Source: Cristatella mucedo (Eukaryota; Bryozoa; Phylactolaemata; Cristatellidae). From it: a DNA stretch of 64,000 nucleotides. Position 1 is the first letter of the stretch, and each line of letters begins with the position of its first letter. The notes below the pieces were generated by a model. The model made no database searches. It saw only the letters and a list, made by a program, of their open reading frames with translations, and was not told the DNA's origin. Positions 51,225 through 61,619 of this stretch are shown in pieces. The stretch spans positions 2,135,001 through 2,199,000 of the forward strand of contig WPIO01000062.1 of the NCBI GenBank assembly GCA_009760855.2, in the 5' to 3' direction. The position numbers and the translations under genes are program-made.

Positions 51225-51500
51225 TCCGAGAGCCAGCCGATGAACAGCACCAACGGTTTATTGCACAAGGCACGGAGCAGCAAGACGCACGACTACCTTC
51301 ACCCCCTTCTCACACTCTCGTCTCTCCCCCTCCACTCCTGCAGTCCACCATCTCCCCACCAGCGGGATACCGGCCTGTGTCCATCCCACATCACAGGCGG
51401 ACCACAGCTGTGCACTGGCCGACCCTGATGGTGAATTCACCATCTGTTCAGGGTTACCGGCCTGTCCAAGCCACGCCACAAGCGGACCACTGCTTTGCAC
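51225..51500 (-). mobile_element. LTR-like repeat, copy 2 (minus)
   Basis: The minus strand repeats the block order of copy 1 (CAGCTGTGGTCCGCCT, GGAGGGGGAGA, GAAGGGGGTGAAGG, AGTCGTGCGTC, GCTCCGTGCC, AATAAACCGT). The 177-codon plus-strand frame across it is therefore a shadow of a repeat. Confidence 0.45.
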
Positions 51501-51689
51501 AGCCGGTGATGCTCCTCACAGCTGTTTACAAAAGGACCTGCATATACTCAGACCACACAGAGCTCATTTGGGAGGGGGGTCGTCTGAAGTGCGTCGAACT
51601 GTGCGCCTTCAGCACGGAGCTTCTGGCCGTCCAGCCATGTTCCAAGAGGCAAACTTGTGATTCCACTGAACACTTAAGTTAAAACGGCG

Positions 51690-52355
51690 TGCACAAAAAT
51701 GTTTTTTGGGCGGGCTGTATCAAACCATTTCTGAACGGATTTCGATGTTGCAACGGTGGCGCGTTAAATCAGCCAGGTTATGACCAGTATTCATCCTTCG
51801 GCGTTCCTGAATTACAACGGATAGGGAACAGATTATGCAACAATTTATGACCCAGGCTGCGTATAAGCGTAAGCAGTGTAGTGGGCAGTTGGTGCTCCAA
51901 AAGTTGGCTTTGGCGCTTGATATGAGCTATGCTCTATCTAGGCCATTTAGCCTTTACGAGAGTTTTTACGCACTGTGGCCCGCTGCTGAACACCAGTAAC
52001 TCTCCGCCGCTGTCAAACAGAATGTAAGAATGCTAAGAATGTGGGCACGTTTTATTGCTGCCGTGTTCTACTATTTTTGGCATATCCAGGTGCATTGGTA
52101 CTGCACTTACAAGCAGCTAGCCGTGACTCAAGCTTCACCGACACTCGTCGTGCGTCGGCTGAGACCAGCACCGTTACGAACGAGTGGTTTGCGGCCTAGT
52201 TCTGTCCGGACGTAGAAGCGGCCCACCCTGTTCGTAGCAACGTGAAGGCCAACCTTGTGGAACACCCCATAAGGTCGATGGTATAAGCCCCACAAGGTCC
52301 CTTTGTCCTCAACCCAGTGCTCTGAATGACTGGCAAGCTCAGCTTTCGGTAGCGT
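51690..52355. other. No gene recognised
   Basis: A stretch at 52100-52200 weakly resembles 45690-45790 and 50400-50510 (GCAGGCTTCGCCGG and GACTAGC-type phrases in the last two). It may be another dispersed repeat. Confidence 0.35.
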
Positions 52356-52361
52356 ACTGCC

Positions 52362-52530
52362 GCGCCGGTTTGGCTCAGTGGTTAAGGGGCTCGCCCTACC
52401 AAGGTCAAGGTGAATGCATTTGAAGACCCGATGTTGCGGGCTCGAGCCCAGAGGCACATGTGAAGCGCCAGAATAGAGATCAAGTTCTCTCAGAGCGCTA
52501 TACAAATGAATTGCTATATTATATTATTAC
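52362..52530 (+). mobile_element. SINE family B copy 3 (plus), best preserved head
   Basis: Clear A box (TGGCTCAGTGGTTAAGGGG) and B box (GGGCTCGAGCCC), then GTGAAGCGCCAGAATAGAGA, AAGTTCTCTCAGAGCGCTAT and ACAAATGAATT. The extra distance between the boxes suggests an insertion in the head. Confidence 0.82.
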
Positions 52531-53039
52531 CGACCGATCTAGATCCATAAAGTTCACGAAATGCCCAGGAAAGCTGCAACGAAGTTCCGAAATAAAAAAT
52601 TAAATATACGTACGCGAGCAAGTCACGCCGAAAAGGCTGAGGAAGTCAAAATACAAACTGTGGAGAAGAGATAGCTGAGTAGCCTAAATTAGTTCAGGGT
52701 GATAGTTGCCGCATCTGCAGACCCTGGGCCGGCGGGCGGGCGGGTTGGGGGGGGGGGTAATCCTTTACAACAGCTTCTTGTTCGTGGCCTTGCTCCTCCT
52801 TCTTAGTGCTTCCGGTGCCTCCTCATTCCTGCCAGCCGCTAGTCCGGGTAGAATAATCTATCTCTCATAAACCTTTTGAAAATTGTTGTGCTACGACCGC
52901 GGTTCTGAATTCTTGTTGTTTTCGACGCGAATACATCTCTTGTTCTCGCCGACGAACGACAAATCCTGGTGAACCTGGAACCGCGAAACAGCGAGCCTAC
53001 GAGTTTTCGATGCAGCACCAATACACACAGGTATGCCGA

Positions 53040-53335
53040 CGATAATGGAACGCGGCACCATGAGGAGCGCCCATACCTTAATATAACAAAACAAATCCTC
53101 ATGCATGGCGTAGAGCATTCTATTCCAAAGCCACCGAGAGGCATGAGTGTACACATCCAGCTAAAGCGTATACAACTTCGAAGCCAATTGAGCCAGTGAC
53201 ACCCTACTCGAGCTGGGCTTTGCATGCAGCCTAACCTTGGATAAAAGCATGTCCGATTCTTAACCATTAGAATCCAGAAACAGTAAATCGTATCTAAGCT
53301 GCCATACTCTGGCTAATAGTGGCATCGTTAAATGT
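53040..53335 (+). repeat. Dispersed repeat related to 44720-45080
   Basis: Diverged match by eye in the same order of blocks over about 300 bp. No coding signature. The 142-codon minus frame over it is not supported. Confidence 0.35.
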
Positions 53336-53584
53336 CTCAGCAACGCCAGTCTTAGGTCGAGCTGAGCCGAACTGACACATTTTCATTATAATAACGATTA
53401 TGTAAGTGCGATGCTGACAGGCGTCCGAAGCTAACTGCTGTGCAATGAATTTTATATTCCCGTGAGCCTACTCTTTTGTTTCGGCCGCTGGTTTCCATAG
53501 TGTTTTCATGTCCTAGTGCTTCTCCCAGCAAGAAATGAACGACCAGAGCATTGTAAAGAAGCGTCCGACACTCCTCGACAGGTG

Positions 53585-53720
53585 ACCTCGTGTGAGCGCC
53601 GGTGTGGTACGACACTGTCTCCTGCGGCTGCAGTGCTTCTAGTGGGAGTCGCGCGGAGACACCGCGAGCGGGCGCTCGTGCGCGGTAAACGAGACTATTT
53701 TATTCCTCTCACTGATAACG
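53585..53720 (-). repeat. Short interspersed repeat X, copy 1 (minus)
   Basis: The minus strand reads TAGTCTCGTTTACCGCGCAC, GAGCGCCCGCTCGCGG, TGTCTCCG and GACTCCCACTAGAA. It is the inverted counterpart of 53945-54065. Confidence 0.6.
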
Positions 53721-53944
53721 CCTCGGGTTTCCGACCACGAGCACCGCCCTCCTATCAGGCTGGCGGACTGTGTGATTTATTGACATCCTATGGCGGGTGT
53801 GCACCTGCGGCTTTTGCTGTCATTAGCGAAGCGCCTGACACGTGCCTCACCTGTGGCCAATAGTCAAGCCATTGAAGCCTTTAAGCGTCGGGACACTAAT
53901 GCAGCTTAGATTTTGTGTCGTCTGCTGCGATTGATCGAGCTCTC

Positions 53945-54065
53945 CTATATGTGCCCGTAGAGAGGAATATAGGAGAGTCTCGTTTTCCACGCACGAGCGC
54001 CCGCTGTGTCTCCGTGAGACTCCCACTAGAACAGCCACCGCCGGAGACACAGGCATACAACACCC
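53945..54065 (+). repeat. Short interspersed repeat X, copy 2 (plus)
   Basis: GAGTCTCGTTTTCCACGCAC, GAGCGCCCGCTGTGTCTCCG, TGAGACTCCCACTAGAA and CGGAGACACAGGC. With copy 1 it forms an inverted pair with about 225 bp between. Confidence 0.6.
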
Positions 54066-54254
54066 GGGAGGCGCCGACTCGCTCACTTTGCACGAGCTGA
54101 CGCCGCTCCCCTTTTACCGCGAAACTTCGACAGCTGAGGTCAACTGCCTAGCAGTGAACAAACACCTGTGCTACTGCTTGCTTCTGCTTCCTGCCCGCCC
54201 AGGGCTGGCAATTACGGCGCCGGTCATGCGTCGCTCAGCATCTCGCCGCCTGGT

Positions 54255-54378
54255 TCTAGTTAATGTGCTCGCACATACCAAGGTCTGCCCGAGGACGTGG
54301 GGTCGAGCCCCGTGGCACATGTAAAGCGCCCGAATAGAGACTAGGTTCTCTTGGGGCGCTATACAAATAAATCACGGT
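54255..54378 (+). mobile_element. SINE family B copy 4 (plus)
   Basis: B box GGGTCGAGCCCCGTGGC, then AAAGCGCCCGAATAGAGAC, GGTTCTCTTGGGGCGCTATA and CAAATAAAT. The terminal stem AGCGCCC/GGGCGCT is perfect here. Confidence 0.78.
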
Positions 54379-54544
54379 TGCGTGAGCCGGTTGCTTCTGC
54401 TATTGTAATTAGTGCAGCAGCGTAGGCCACTGATGTATGCCCGTCTGTAAAAACTGGTTGGGCAATTGATTCGGTACATCGTCCACAGCCTTTGATGTAA
54501 GCATGTGGCCCACCACAGATGCACTCCCATATCTGGGGTGAGTC

Positions 54545-54665
54545 AGCCCGCTCGTATATGTACCAGCTGAGGGAATAAAGATCGAGTCTCGTTCACCGCT
54601 TGTGCTCGCCCGTGTCTCCGTGAGACTCCACAAGAAGAGCCGACTCCGGAGACACTGCCACACTA
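54545..54665 (+). repeat. Short interspersed repeat X, copy 3 (plus)
   Basis: GAGTCTCGTTCACCGCTTGT, GCTCGCCCGTGTCTCCGTGA, GACTCCACAAGAAGAGCC and CCGGAGACACTGCC. It ends directly at the (AT)n tract. Confidence 0.6.
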
Positions 54666-54666
54666 C

Positions 54667-54802
<136 letters not shown>

Positions 54803-54804
54803 GG

Positions 54805-55260
54805 ACTCAGTGCCGCACTGTCGGCCTGTGCGGACGCTATCCTCCTTCTTTCTGCCTATGAGCTGCCGACTCCACCGCAGCAAGCACATCTAGCAGCGTG
54901 TACACTCAGCATGCAGAGTATTCGAAGCTACATGTCAGCGTATAGGCTCCTCCGCATTTATCTCGCTGTGGAACATCTGCAGGCACATCTCCTTCGTGCA
55001 AGTCTTGCTTTGAGCTTAGACCGCCTCGAGCTCCTACGCCGCTGCTACATACTTCGACCGTTCAAGGTGGACCCGCACAGTAGTACTCCTCCCAGTAGAT
55101 TAGATCTGTAACCGCGTAGAGGTTCGTCCCCCGGTTCTCTACCGGTGGACTGTGTGATGCAGTGCTGCAGTGCGGTTAAAACACAGGCGGCCACAACTGG
55201 GTGCCGAAAGCAACAGTTTATTGTGGGCCTGTTAGTAGTGGTTACGCGCCGGCGCAAGCG
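54805..55260. other. No gene recognised; AATAAA on the minus strand near 55214
   Basis: The minus strand has CACAATAAACTGTTG near 55206-55220, similar to the poly(A) region of the LTR-like repeats at 50.7 and 51.2 kb. Confidence 0.35.
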
Positions 55261-55263
55261 CTT

Positions 55264-55985
55264 TACGTGGCGCGTACCGGACCGACGGAGTTAACTGCGC
55301 GAACTCCCGAAGCCCGAGTATAACCAACTACCCTGTGCGTTTACGCGGCGCGTACCGGACCGACGGAATTAACTGCGCGAACACCCGAAGCCCGCGTATA
55401 ATACACTAACCTATGCGCGCGTCGCTAGCAATTGCGAAGGCGGGTTGCTACAGCACCCCAAGATACGAGCAGCTAACTGAGAAGCGGCAGAACACAACTG
55501 CGCAGTCTAAGTTACACTTAGCTGTTCGTCGCCGTAGGTTCGTCTCTCGTGCTCTCGAAGCGTAGTCTCGCATCGACTACCAAGCTGAAGCTCTGAGCTC
55601 TCGGGGCGTAGTCCCTGCTCGACTACCCAAGCTCTCTCAGCTCTCGGGGCGTAGTCTCTCTCGACTACCCAAGCTGTCCGAGTAAGCTCTCACTCGTCTC
55701 ATTATATTCTCTCTCCTTTCCACTCCTGACCTCGCGCGCCGCTGCTATTTCTACTTCAGCATATTAGTCGGTGCACATCCTGACCGCAACGTCTGCACCA
55801 GGCTTCATTCTAACTTTAGCGGGTAGACCAGGAGTCGGGCTTGTACTAGCTGTTCAAGTCGAACCAGCTAAGACAACCACATTAGTCGCTCCATCTCGTA
55901 ACCGCATCGCCTGCATAAAGCTCCATTCTAACCTGAGCTAGGTGAGTCAGGAGCTGGGTCTGTACTAGGCGCCCTAGTCGACCCC
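55264..55985 (+). repeat. Cluster of tandem duplications with different unit lengths
   Basis: Three successive arrays: a 78-bp unit twice (CGCGTACCGGACCGACGGA at 55271 and 55349); a unit of about 46 bp three times with CGTAGTC and CGACTACC[CA]AAGCT (about 55545-55680); and a unit of about 119 bp twice with TTAGTCG and CATTCTAAC (about 55764-55985). Confidence 0.75.
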
Positions 55986-56226
55986 CCCCTCTAAGGCAAG
56001 GGCTCCCATCGCGGCTAAGCTGAGAGCTGCACCAGTGCAGATCTGTGAAGACATCGTTGAAGACATCGACTTTGAGCCCGAGCTTCGAGCATCAGGTTAG
56101 CTGCGTTGTTTTCCCAGGCCGAAGCCCCTTGCGTGCTGCCAGTGATTTCATAAGGCTGCGTCTGAAAGTGCACGAATAAGCGCGTTGATTACAACGTCAT
56201 TATAACTAAATAAATAAATAAAACTC

Positions 56227-56375
56227 TAGCTGATTTAACAGCCTCTTTTTTAGAGACTGAAGAGCCTTTACGACTATCACCACTGCTTCCAGTGGCAATA
56301 AAGGATCGCCCACCACAGGATTCGAACCCACGACCTCGGGACCAAGGTCGTTAAAAGCATCCACCTTACCTCGAG
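56227..56375 (-). mobile_element. SINE family A copy 4 (minus)
   Basis: Minus-strand B box GGGTTCGAATCCTG, then the family A tail through GTAAAGGCTCTTCAGTCTCT to GGCTGTTAAATCAGCTAGAG. It abuts SINE B copy 5 head to head. Confidence 0.75.
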
Positions 56376-56389
56376 TTCACAGTTGGTCA

Positions 56390-56522
56390 AACTGTTCACC
56401 TTGACTGAGGTCAAAGTGAACGTACGTGATCCCCGAGGTCGTGGGCTCAAGCCCCGTGACGTATGTAAAGCGTCTGAAGAGAAAAGTGGTTTTCTTAGGG
56501 CGATGTACAAATGAATTACAAA
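56390..56522 (+). mobile_element. SINE family B copy 5 (plus)
   Basis: B box GGGCTCAAGCCCCGTG, then GTAAAGCGTCTGAAGAGAA, GGTTTTCTTAGGGCGATGTA and CAAATGAATTAC. Confidence 0.72.
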
Positions 56523-56754
56523 GGGTTACAACCGCCGCGATTCACGGTCCGTTACATGCAGTCGTTGTTTAACATTAGCTTCAGCGTAGTACGGCGGCAC
56601 AGTACGGCGCTTTGAGTTCTCGAGCTTCCGCGATCGAGTAGCACTACTTGTGGTCGGCACTGAACCGTTAGCCGTCAACAGTATTCTCGTTGCCGCCCAG
56701 CCGTGAGTATAAGTGCACGGCTCTTATTGATCTGGAGGAGCTACGTACCGCTGC

Positions 56755-57135
56755 GAAAATTCGGGCAAGATACTCCCAGCCAAGCTGTTCCGTGATTCGT
56801 GAAATTCCGTCGCGGCTTCTGTAATTCACTACTCGAAAGCCTTCCGGCCTATACGTTGAGACACTTGCGGCTGGGGCAAAACACTACGGCAAGGCCTCGC
56901 AGAACAAAACGCAAAACACTACGGCAAGGCAGTAGCTCTTGAACAGCAGCACAGTTGCCGCACTACACTACATGCCACCAACCTTCAGGCTCCCTAAAAA
57001 GCAGCTTAGCAACTCTTAAGGTTTTGTCAGTTGCTGTTATGCCCATTTGCTCGGGCCTACCTATCTGAACTACTTTCAAATCAGGCTAGGCATAGTAACA
57101 CTCACTCTTCTGAGTCATTCACCTGTGCCTTTACT
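56755..57135 (+). mobile_element. LINE family 1 coding fragment (plus), decayed
   Basis: GCGAAAATTCGGGCAAGATA, CGGCTTCTGTAATTCACTAC, a TGCGGCTGGGGCAAAACAC phrase and later TCGGGCCTACCTATCTGAAC. These correspond to the 13.9-14.3 kb copy. A 20-bp CAAAACACTACGGCAAGGC phrase is duplicated within it. Confidence 0.65.
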
Positions 57136-57184
57136 TAATAAAAGACCATGCATTAAAAATGTATGAACTATGTGCCTTCTGATT

Positions 57185-57720
57185 TTTTCCCTGAGGTTCT
57201 AATATTACTTATAATAATAAAAATATCAAATCTATAAAACACCCTCAGAAAAGTTAATATTTTTCTCTAGGCACTTTACATAAGTTGTAAAAAAGCATGG
57301 TCAAATGGTTAGTGGTAGCATGCATAATGTCAACAAACATAGCAATGTTAGAGGTGACATGCACCGGATCATCATGTACATACGCTTAGTGTCAGCATGC
57401 ACAGTGTCAGCATGCATAATCACACAAAGGACGAGTCGCAAGGAGCCATTAAAGGCTGTGGTGAAAACACACAGATGTGTTTTTTGCTATTTTTTAAATG
57501 TCACAATGTCAGGGGGCGAGGGGTGTGTCGTGACGTCATTTGATAATGAGTTTCATGCTTAGGGGTACACGAACTAAAGGCACGATCTTCAAAGGATTTG
57601 AGGTTCGTCCGAGGCACAGCTAAGCATCCTAAGAGAACTTCACAATATTACGCACGCAGAACCAAAGAAACATCATACTTAGGCCAGCAAGCGAAAGAAA
57701 ACGTAAAAAATTTAATGGAC
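57185..57720 (-). mobile_element. LINE family 1 3' part (minus), decayed
   Basis: A minus-strand tail with ATTATTATAAG and GTGCCTAGAGAAA is preceded by the family 3' UTR (TGCATGCTGACACT-type phrases). Further 5' is the coding block with CTCAAATCCTTTGAAGATCG. It lies directly beyond the plus copy, giving a convergent pair. Confidence 0.7.
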
Positions 57721-59540
57721 ACAGGTTAGTAATAGCTCTGACTTGTAACATGTCCTGAATCATGCTCAGTTTCCTCAATTAATGAACTGACCGTTCATCG
57801 ATGAACTGTGTGTTGATATGTGACGGCTATACTATTGATGACAGACGAGATAAGCTGTTGAGTTTGGCGCAGTCGCAGACGATTAAGGACACTAAACAGA
57901 AGTCCTGAATAAAGAGGATTGCAATAATCTAGATGCAATGTCGCAAATATTTGTGTAACCGAGTTCCGCGGGTCAGAGGCTATCTCCCGCCAAGCCCCGC
58001 CATACTCTGGCCACGCCGCTGAGTTGTGTTAGGGTAAGACGAGCGGCCATCAAGTTAGACCTCTTTATAATATCGCATGCGCCAGCAACAACAGGGGAAC
58101 TAAACAAGGCTACGTGGGAAGATTCTATACACAGTTTCACACTATGGGGGTCGCAGCATGCGCGAACAGACGTGTTCGTTGGGGTCAGTCGGCTTCCGCA
58201 GTTCTGCCGTTGTACCGACTCCATTCCAACAGTACGAGCGTACGCCGGCCGTAAAAGATCCGGCTAGCTGAGTAACTGCTTGGCAAGTCGGAGTCGACGT
58301 CCACCACAGTCGAGAGCTTCCGCCGAAAGACACCAACTCACGGGGGGGGGGGGAGGTGGGGGCCACAAACACGCTACACGGGGAACGCGGAATATACAAG
58401 TCACAACAACGAGCGTGCTACCCAGCTCCGCTCGGGCCTTGGGTACTCGTCGCCTTGCGTGCGTGGCCGCATCGCCGGAGCACGCCTGCAACCATCCAGG
58501 TGCATAACTCGGCGAGACCGGGAGCCCCCAACACCACGACTTACTCGGCCAACTTCTACCCAAGAGCCCCGGTGACCCCTCGTCACCGCACATCCGGCCA
58601 TACCGTCGGTCCGACTCCGACCTAGCCGGTGACTCTTCCCCGCATTAAAACCGTCCGGTCCCAGCCAACCGAACCTAGCCTGGGTACATTTGAACAATGT
58701 TGGCTGACGCCTCTTCCCTAAGCAGGCCCTGATGTTAGCGGTGTTTCTTGACTGAAACTAGGCCGACTTGATGGAAAAATAAAGTGCTTATCAGATGACA
58801 AATCTTTTTGGAATAGTACGCCTAAACGGTTTCGTTCGCGTCGGCAAGTACCTCATTTATTTTCACGGAATTCAAGCGGCGCCCTCACGGCGGTTCACAT
58901 TGGCCGGCGTCCTGCCACCCCAATTCCCTCCAACGATTAAAAAAAATTTACACCTCCCGGCTCTCGAGGTAAATCCTTTAATCCGCCCGATAGCTTTTGG
59001 ATACTCACCAGTTATTGCCAAGCATCCTGGGTAGGGGGTTCCCGGACATTTGCCACATCTTTCGGATGTAGTATACATATCTCATTTTCCGAAAAGCTTT
59101 CGTCTGCGCTGTGAATCTCAATGGGTCCAGTGTATACAAACGAGTCTGCCAAAATTAAGATGTCATAAGAGTTCACTTGCCATAATTCTGGGAGCAGATA
59201 CACGTTTGGCCAGCGATGCTGCCACAACACACGGTAACATCTCAATAACCGCGTCGCAAGTTTATTATCATTAGATAGAAAGTTAGCACAAGTAATAATG
59301 CAGCGGTGGTAGTGACGACGAAGGCTGTATTGTACATATGCGAACGCAGGCGGGCGAGCGTACATACTGCTGATGTAGTAGCCGTCGTGTAAGCAGCTCC
59401 GGAGCGCTGGGAGAGAAGGGCGAGGATGAGCGAGAAAGAGCGAGCGGATAGCGCGTGTACAGGCCGACGCACAGGCAGAAAGTATGCCGTTGCCGGGCTA
59501 GCGAGGTCGCACGACCCAGCACTGACCCGTTGCAATCAAA
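57721..59540. other. No gene recognised
   Basis: A GC-rich block at 58140-58720 with a poly-G run (58340) gives several open frames on both strands without family resemblance. Minus-strand frames at 59012-59365 and 59242-59535 (the latter ending in a hydrophobic stretch, ALLLVLTFYLMI) are unrecognised. They could belong to a gene divergent from the ATPase beta gene, but nothing supports this. Confidence 0.35.
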
Positions 59541-59833
59541 TATCGCCTAGTCAGCCAATACTGCAGCGCTTCATTAGGTGGTACGCAGCGCGCCGGACGG
59601 ATTGGTGTGAGTCCGGCTGAGGCGGAACACTATGGCGGTGTGGCCACGCCCACATCACTGCCAAATATATTTTGGTCTAGATCACTGGCAAATTGTTATG
59701 AGAAATTACAAATACAATAGAAAAATTAAATATGTATTATATGTGTTAGAATATAATGAAATTATCAATACTTTTTTGAAGGCGCATACGAAAATATTAC
59801 TACAAGGAGCAACTTCCGGCGGTATCCTCCAAA
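59541..59833 (+). promoter_or_regulatory. ATP1B: Candidate promoter and 5' UTR of the Na+/K+-ATPase beta gene
   Basis: Two CCAAT boxes in opposite orientation (AGCCAAT near 59553, GGATTGGTG near 59599) and an ETS-type ACTTCCGG at 59812-59819, 15 nt upstream of the start codon. These elements are common in broadly expressed promoters. No TATA box was assigned. The role is inferred from position. Confidence 0.4.
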
Positions 59834-59957
59834 ATGTCGCCCGTAAAGGAAAAGCCTGGGCAACGGCGGACATTCGCGCAGCATATGCGCGATGTAGGAC
59901 TTTTTATCTGGAACACCGAGTCGGAGACATTTCTAGGGCGATCTGGATACAGCTGGG
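59834..59957 (+). CDS. ATP1B: Na+/K+-ATPase beta subunit, first coding exon (partial gene)
   Basis: ATG at 59834 after CCTCCAAA. 41 codons: MSPVKEKPGQRRTFAQHMRD then VGLFIWNTESETFLGRSGYS and W, plus one base before a GTACGT donor. The cytoplasmic start of Na+/K+-ATPase beta subunits has this layout (F-x-x-[FL]-[IL]-W-N-x-[ED], then F-[LM]-G-R-[TS]-G-x-S-W). The first intron falls right after S-W, before the membrane helix. The beta subunit chaperones and anchors the pump's alpha subunit in the plasma membrane. The remaining exons (membrane helix, glycosylated ectodomain) were not found before 64000 and presumably lie beyond. An H+/K+-ATPase beta is less likely in an invertebrate. The long overlapping frames on both strands (59632-60117, 59800-60009) are shadows. 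Confidence 0.85.
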
Positions 59958-60354
59958 GTACGTAAAGGGATTTGCCGACTTTATGACTTGGCGGGAACAT
60001 CGCGTTCATCTAGCTGTGTACTTGTTGCTTAGTTTCATTAGATTTGCTGCTGCTACTGAGGCCTCCGGCCCTGCAAAACTCAGCTTGCTGCTCAAATATT
60101 ACTACTTTTTGGCTTGAAATATGGTGTTGAGACATGATGTGGTGTGCTATTAGCATTTGTAAAGTCGTGACCAAAGTAGGTCAGAGTGCCTGTGGCATCT
60201 CGATTCAATTCTCGTCCCACTTCCTGCTGAATACTATGCCGCTAGCAATTGCTAGTATTGAAACTGGGCGCGCCGGATTCACGGGGAGAAAACCAGAGCG
60301 CAGAGCATTTGTCAGTCTTCGTCGCTGCTTAACCCGTCTATAGTGAACACACTT
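59958..60354 (+). other. ATP1B: Start of ATP1B intron 1; nothing else seen
   Basis: Mixed composition with no repeat or exon recognised. Confidence 0.5.
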
Positions 60355-61330
60355 TTAATAATAATAATAATAATAATAATGCACTTGATAAAGCGCACTC
60401 AGAGAACTCAATCTCTTTCTAGGCTCTTTAAATTTGCTGCAAAGGAAACACGATTGAATGGTGAGTGGCATCATGAATAACATGCTTTGGGGTGACATGC
60501 ACAGGGTCAGCATGCAAGTGTGGTTAGTGGCAGCATGCAAGTGCGGTTAGTGGCAACACGTTCAGTGTCAGCACAAGCACATGAAGGACGAATCACAGGG
60601 ACCCACTAAATTCTGTCCTAAATAATTTGTGAAAATTTTTAAAAATTCTTTTTAGATGTGGTCAAGTCAGGCAATGTCGTGCCGGAAGTAGGGAATGAGG
60701 TCCAGGCTTTGGGAGCATACGAACTAAATGCACAGTCTCCAAAGGATTTGAGGTTTTTACGAGGTATAGGTAAACAGTTGGATTCCGAAAAGCGGGTGGT
60801 ACGATGCTTGACCTGGCGGGATAGTAGATCTGATGGTTAGGGTGGAGCCAAAGAATGAAGGGACCTAAAAGTGAGTGACAAAACTTTGAAGTCGATGCGT
60901 TGCTTGACTGGTAGCCAGTGCAGGTCGGCGAGAAGTGGTGTGATGTGGCAACTGGGACACTCACGACAGAGAAGTCTAGCTGCAGAGTTTTGCACCAGCT
61001 GTAAGCGCCTGATTGCACATGCTGGTAGGCCAGCAAGCAGTGAGTTACAGAAGTCAAGACGCGATGTAGCAAATGCATGGACCAGCTTAGATATGGTATC
61101 CTTATCTAAACAAGCCCGAGTTTTAGCAACGCTATGTAGCTGAAAGTAGGCAGACTTGATTGTGGAGCTGATGTGGTCGTCTAACGAGAGGTCACTTTGG
61201 AAAATGGCACCTAGATTTCGTGCAGATTTAACAGGAGATGTGCTGGCAGAGCCGATTTTGAGGGTTAACCTTTTAATAGAGCTATCTGTAAATCGAGAGC
61301 ACCTTTGATTGTGAGCTTTACATTCATCTG
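60355..61330 (-). mobile_element. LINE family 1 3' fragment (minus), long
   Basis: A (TAA)n run at 60355-60380 is the inverted tail end. Then come the hairpin (60385-60422), the 3' UTR, and about 600 bp of coding part with CCAAAGCCTGGACCTCATTC, TTTGGCTCCACCCTAA and TGCGTCTTGACTTCTGTAAC on the minus strand. Frames are broken. It extends further 5' (to the CATTTTCCAAAGTGACCTCT region) than the other copies. Confidence 0.85.
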
Positions 61331-61619
61331 TATTTACAAACGTTCGATTGATCTTACGCCAATTAAATGCTCGGCATTCAATATGGTCATTTGTTACCTG
61401 TTATGTGTCAGAATGCCGTTCTTCTTCTGCTTAGTACCATTCATTTTGCTCTTTACCTCGAGCCCTTGTTCTGACGAGGAGCAGCATTTGATCTCAGGCA
61501 AGAGACTAGTTCTCTTCCTCCGGGACCGTTTGTTTTGTCGATAGCTGGCGACTGTCCATCTGCCCTGAAGGCCACAGTGGCTTTATTATTCGGGCTAGCT
61601 CAAGCAAGGATACTGCATA

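Noticed and set aside
51149-51682. 177-codon Pro/Ser-rich plus-strand frame
   Set aside because: Overlies a minus-strand LTR-like repeat copy, so the frame is a by-product.
52374-52450. Functional tRNA gene suggested by A and B boxes
   Set aside because: The boxes are too far apart, no cloverleaf closes, and the sequence continues into a SINE tail shared with other copies.
59632-60117. 161-codon plus-strand frame and a 69-codon minus frame (59800-60009)
   Set aside because: The shorter 59834-59957 frame is the one matching Na+/K+-ATPase beta and ending at a donor.
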